Shown: positions 61,967 to 64,000 of the stretch, in pieces
Layout of the letters: each line of letters starts with the position of its first letter
How positions within the stretch are numbered: position 1 is the stretch's first letter
Assembly (NCBI RefSeq): GCF_001280085.1
Contig: NZ_LGED01000229.1
Coordinates: 1-64,000 of the forward strand
From: Saccharothrix sp. NRRL B-16348
Lineage (GTDB): Bacteria; Actinomycetota; Actinomycetes; Mycobacteriales; Pseudonocardiaceae
Reading direction: 5' to 3'
Length of the DNA: 64,000 nucleotides
Program-made: the position numbers and the translations under genes
The notes under the pieces: model-generated
Told to the model about the DNA's origin: nothing
Database searches by the model: none
Seen by the model: only the letters and a program-made list of their open reading frames with translations

Positions 61967-64000
61967 CGCGACGGCTGGCGATCGTGGTGGTGCTCGGCGC
62001 GCTCCTCGTGCCCGTCCAGAGCGCCTCCGCCGCGCAGACCATCGGCTACCCCGCGTTCAACGGGCCGTCGATCCCGACGCCGCCGGTCGGCTACAGCACC
62101 GGCAGCACCATGAAGGCCATCTACGACGCCGAGAGCGGCGGCACGGACTTCTGGATGGACCGCCTGCTCGCCCGACCGGGCAACGACCCGGCGGGCCCGT
62201 GGCTGATGACCCGCGGCCGCGGCATGTTCATGTACACCCACAACCCGGGCGTGATCGGCTTCGGCGGCAACGCCGCGTACTGGGACAACATCAGCAGCCA
62301 GCACGCCTACGCCATCACCGTGGGCTCCGGCACGTTGACCGAGCAGGTGGCGAACCGGTGGCAGGCCCCGAGCCACTGGAAGGGCGTCTACACCGGCGCC
62401 GGCGTGCGGGTGGAGGTGGCGAAGTTCATCACCCACAACAACGTCGCCGTCACCAACCTGACCGTCACCAACACCGGTTCGGCGTCCGCGACCCTGCCGC
62501 TGCGCGTCACCTCGCCGTACGCGACGACGGTCAGCGGCGCCGAGCTGACCGGGTCGCGGCAGGTGAAGAACAACCTCACCACCATCCGGCCGAGGCTGGC
62601 AGGCGACGGGTTCACCGCCGCGAGCGGCGCCCTGACCAGGTCGATCACGCTGGGCGCCGGTCAGTCGGCCACCACCAAGGTGGTGCTGGGCTTCGTCACC
62701 GACGAGATCCCCGAGTCGCTGACCGAGTACAACGCCTACCGCGGCCACTCGCCTTCGGTCGCGTTCGCCACCCACGTGCGCGACTACAACCGGTGGTGGG
62801 CCGACCACATCCCCTACATCGACGTGCCCGACCCGGCGATCAAGAAAAACGTCTATTATCGTTGGTGGCTAATGCGTTTTAACCACCTCGACGTGGACAT
62901 CCCGGGTCAGGACTTCCAGTTCCCGGTCTCGATCGAGGGCGTCACCGGCTACAACAACGCGATCGCGCTGACCCAGCCGATGCACATCGACGACCTGAAG
63001 TACCTGCGCGACCCGGTCTACTCGTACGGGCCGTGGCTGTCGGTCGGCCAGTCGTCCAAGGGCGGCCGGTTCATGGACAACCCCGGCGACCCGGAGAACT
63101 GGTCCAACTCCTACACGCAGTACATCTCCGAGGCGGCGTGGCGCAGCTACCAGATCCACGGCGGCCAACCCGGCGTCGCGGGCAACCTGGCCAAGTACGC
63201 CGAAGGTGACGTGAAGGGGCAGCTGGCGACCTTCGACACCAACAACAACGGCGTCATCGAGTACGACTGGGGCGCGATGACCGGCAACGACGCCGACGCG
63301 GTGTCGTTCGACTGGCGGGCGGGCAACCTCGACCGGGCCGAGACGGCGTACGTGTGGAGCGGCGCGACGGCCGCGCAGCAGGCTTACGCGCTGATCGGCG
63401 ACACGGCCAAGGCCGGCGAGATGCAAACGCTTGCCGACCGCATCCGCAACGGCGTGGTGAACACCCTGTGGAACCCGTCGCGCCAGTTGCTGGAGCACAA
63501 GCACGTGGCCACGAACGCGCACGTGCCGTGGAAGGAGATCAACAACTACTACCCGTTCTCGGTCGGGCTGATGCCGAACACCGACCAGTACAAGCAGGCG
63601 CTGCGGCTGTTCGCGGACCCGGCCGAGTACCCGGTGTTCCCGTTCTACACGGCCAACCAGCGCGACAAGGCCGAGGCCGCGCAGGCGGGCCACCCCGGTT
63701 CCAACAACTTCTCCACCATCAACTCGACCGTGCAGTTCCGGCTGTACTCGTCGGTGCTGCGCAACTACCCGAACCAGTGGATGACCGCCGAGGACTACAA
63801 GAAGCTGCTCTACTGGAACACCTGGGCGCAGTACGTCGGCGGCAACACGCAGTGGCCCGACGCCAACGAGTTCTGGGCGAACTGGAACGCGGGCGCCAAG
63901 ACCATCGACTACCGCTCGTGGATCCACCACAACATCCTGGGCAGCAGCAACTGGACCGTGGTGGAGGACGTCGCCGGGCTGCGCCCGCGCACGGACAGCC
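61963..64000 (+). CDS. Secreted MGH1-like (alpha/alpha)6 glycoside hydrolase, 3' truncated by window
   Basis: Open frame of at least 679 residues running off the window. GTG at 61963 overlaps the GH43 stop (GTGA); an in-frame ATG at 61945 is the alternative. Signal peptide VTRRLAIVVVLGALLVPVQS continuing to ASA. A beta-sandwich N-part (to about 265) is followed by an (alpha/alpha)6 barrel with YYRWWLMRFN, FQFPVSIEGVTGYNN, VSFDWRAGNLDRAE and NNYYPFSVGLMPN. It resembles MGH1/GH63-related families. Its position suggests action on plant arabinan or galactoside chains. One short AT-rich codon island at 62842-62883 stands out. Confidence 0.88.
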   Translation, partial: MTRRLAIVVVLGALLVPVQSASAAQTIGYPAFNGPSIPTPPVGYSTGSTMKAIYDAESGGTDFWMDRLLARPGNDPAGPWLMTRGRGMFMYTHNPGVIGFGGNAAYWDNISSQHAYAITVGSGTLTEQVANRWQAPSHWKGVYTGAGVRVEVAKFITHNNVAVTNLTVTNTGSASATLPLRVTSPYATTVSGAELTGSRQVKNNLTTIRPRLAGDGFTAASGALTRSITLGAGQSATTKVVLGFVTDEIPESLTEYNAYRGHSPSVAFATHVRDYNRWWADHIPYIDVPDPAIKKNVYYRWWLMRFNHLDVDIPGQDFQFPVSIEGVTGYNNAIALTQPMHIDDLKYLRDPVYSYGPWLSVGQSSKGGRFMDNPGDPENWSNSYTQYISEAAWRSYQIHGGQPGVAGNLAKYAEGDVKGQLATFDTNNNGVIEYDWGAMTGNDADAVSFDWRAGNLDRAETAYVWSGATAAQQAYALIGDTAKAGEMQTLADRIRNGVVNTLWNPSRQLLEHKHVATNAHVPWKEINNYYPFSVGLMPNTDQYKQALRLFADPAEYPVFPFYTANQRDKAEAAQAGHPGSNNFSTINSTVQFRLYSSVLRNYPNQWMTAEDYKKLLYWNTWAQYVGGNTQWPDANEFWANWNAGAKTIDYRSWIHHNILGSSNWTVVEDVAGLRPRTDS

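Noticed and set aside
62869..63930. Minus-strand frame opposite the MGH1-like glycosidase
   Set aside because: Composition typical of antisense shadows; the plus-strand gene shows conserved motifs throughout.

Overview
The window is very GC-rich with GC-rich third codon positions, frequent GTG starts and many 4-base GTGA/ATGA gene overlaps. Together with a complete actinobacterial type VII secretion (ESX) gene set, AfsR/SARP regulators and a CmtR-like repressor, this points to a filamentous actinomycete, probably of the Pseudonocardiales (Saccharothrix/Lentzea/Actinosynnema type). The genus is inference. No tRNA, rRNA, CRISPR array, insertion sequence or integrase was seen.

Layout. (1) 0.4-7.5 kb: a large SARP/NB-ARC/TPR regulator, a small secreted protein, a DUF2203 protein, an orphan Imm49-type immunity protein, a secreted GH6 cellulase with a perfect CebR-type operator 22 bases before its start, and a DUF4239 membrane protein. 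(2) 7.5-31.3 kb: a type VII secretion locus. It holds mycosin MycP, two WXG100 proteins, three-ATPase EccC, two further ESX-type proteins, EccB, EccD, a transmembrane pseudokinase, an FN3/MoxR/DUF58/transglutaminase-like operon whose last gene is frameshifted, a two-component system, and a SARP-eccE-LuxR-response regulator operon. (3) 31.3-39 kb: a poly-threonine lipoprotein, a DauR-like/D-threonine-aldolase-like/ornithine-cyclodeaminase-like operon, an Orn/Lys/Arg decarboxylase, a Rho_N protein, a cmtR plus CDF metal exporter pair and a DivIVA-like coiled coil. (4) 39-49.3 kb: a glycogen-debranching-like enzyme, a histidine kinase/lipoprotein/hydrolase operon without a response regulator, and a csoR-copZ-secreted protein-copA copper operon. 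A CsoR operator sits inside the promoter spacer, and CopA lacks a membrane segment. (5) 49.3-64 kb: a zinc-ribbon TetR regulator with its own palindrome, then a LacI regulator divergent from a long operon for plant arabinosides. That operon holds GH127, a sugar ABC importer without its ATPase, a secreted HExxH protein, GH127-LamG, GH43 and an MGH1-like glycosidase running off the window end.

How it works together. The left half is secretion machinery with its own layered regulation (two SARPs, one two-component system, one LuxR, one orphan response regulator). The right half handles metal stress (Cd/Pb-type and Cu) and plant-polysaccharide feeding. The cellulase on the left and the arabinoside locus on the right suggest a plant-litter lifestyle. 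Short tandem repeats recur, both inside genes (eccE, pseudokinase, ESX substrate) and directly after stop codons between convergent genes. The most notable departures from expectation are the CopA deletion, the frameshifted transglutaminase-like gene, the pseudokinase, a shared W-x-D-Q-A-G motif in two ESX proteins, and an AT-rich codon island in the last gene.
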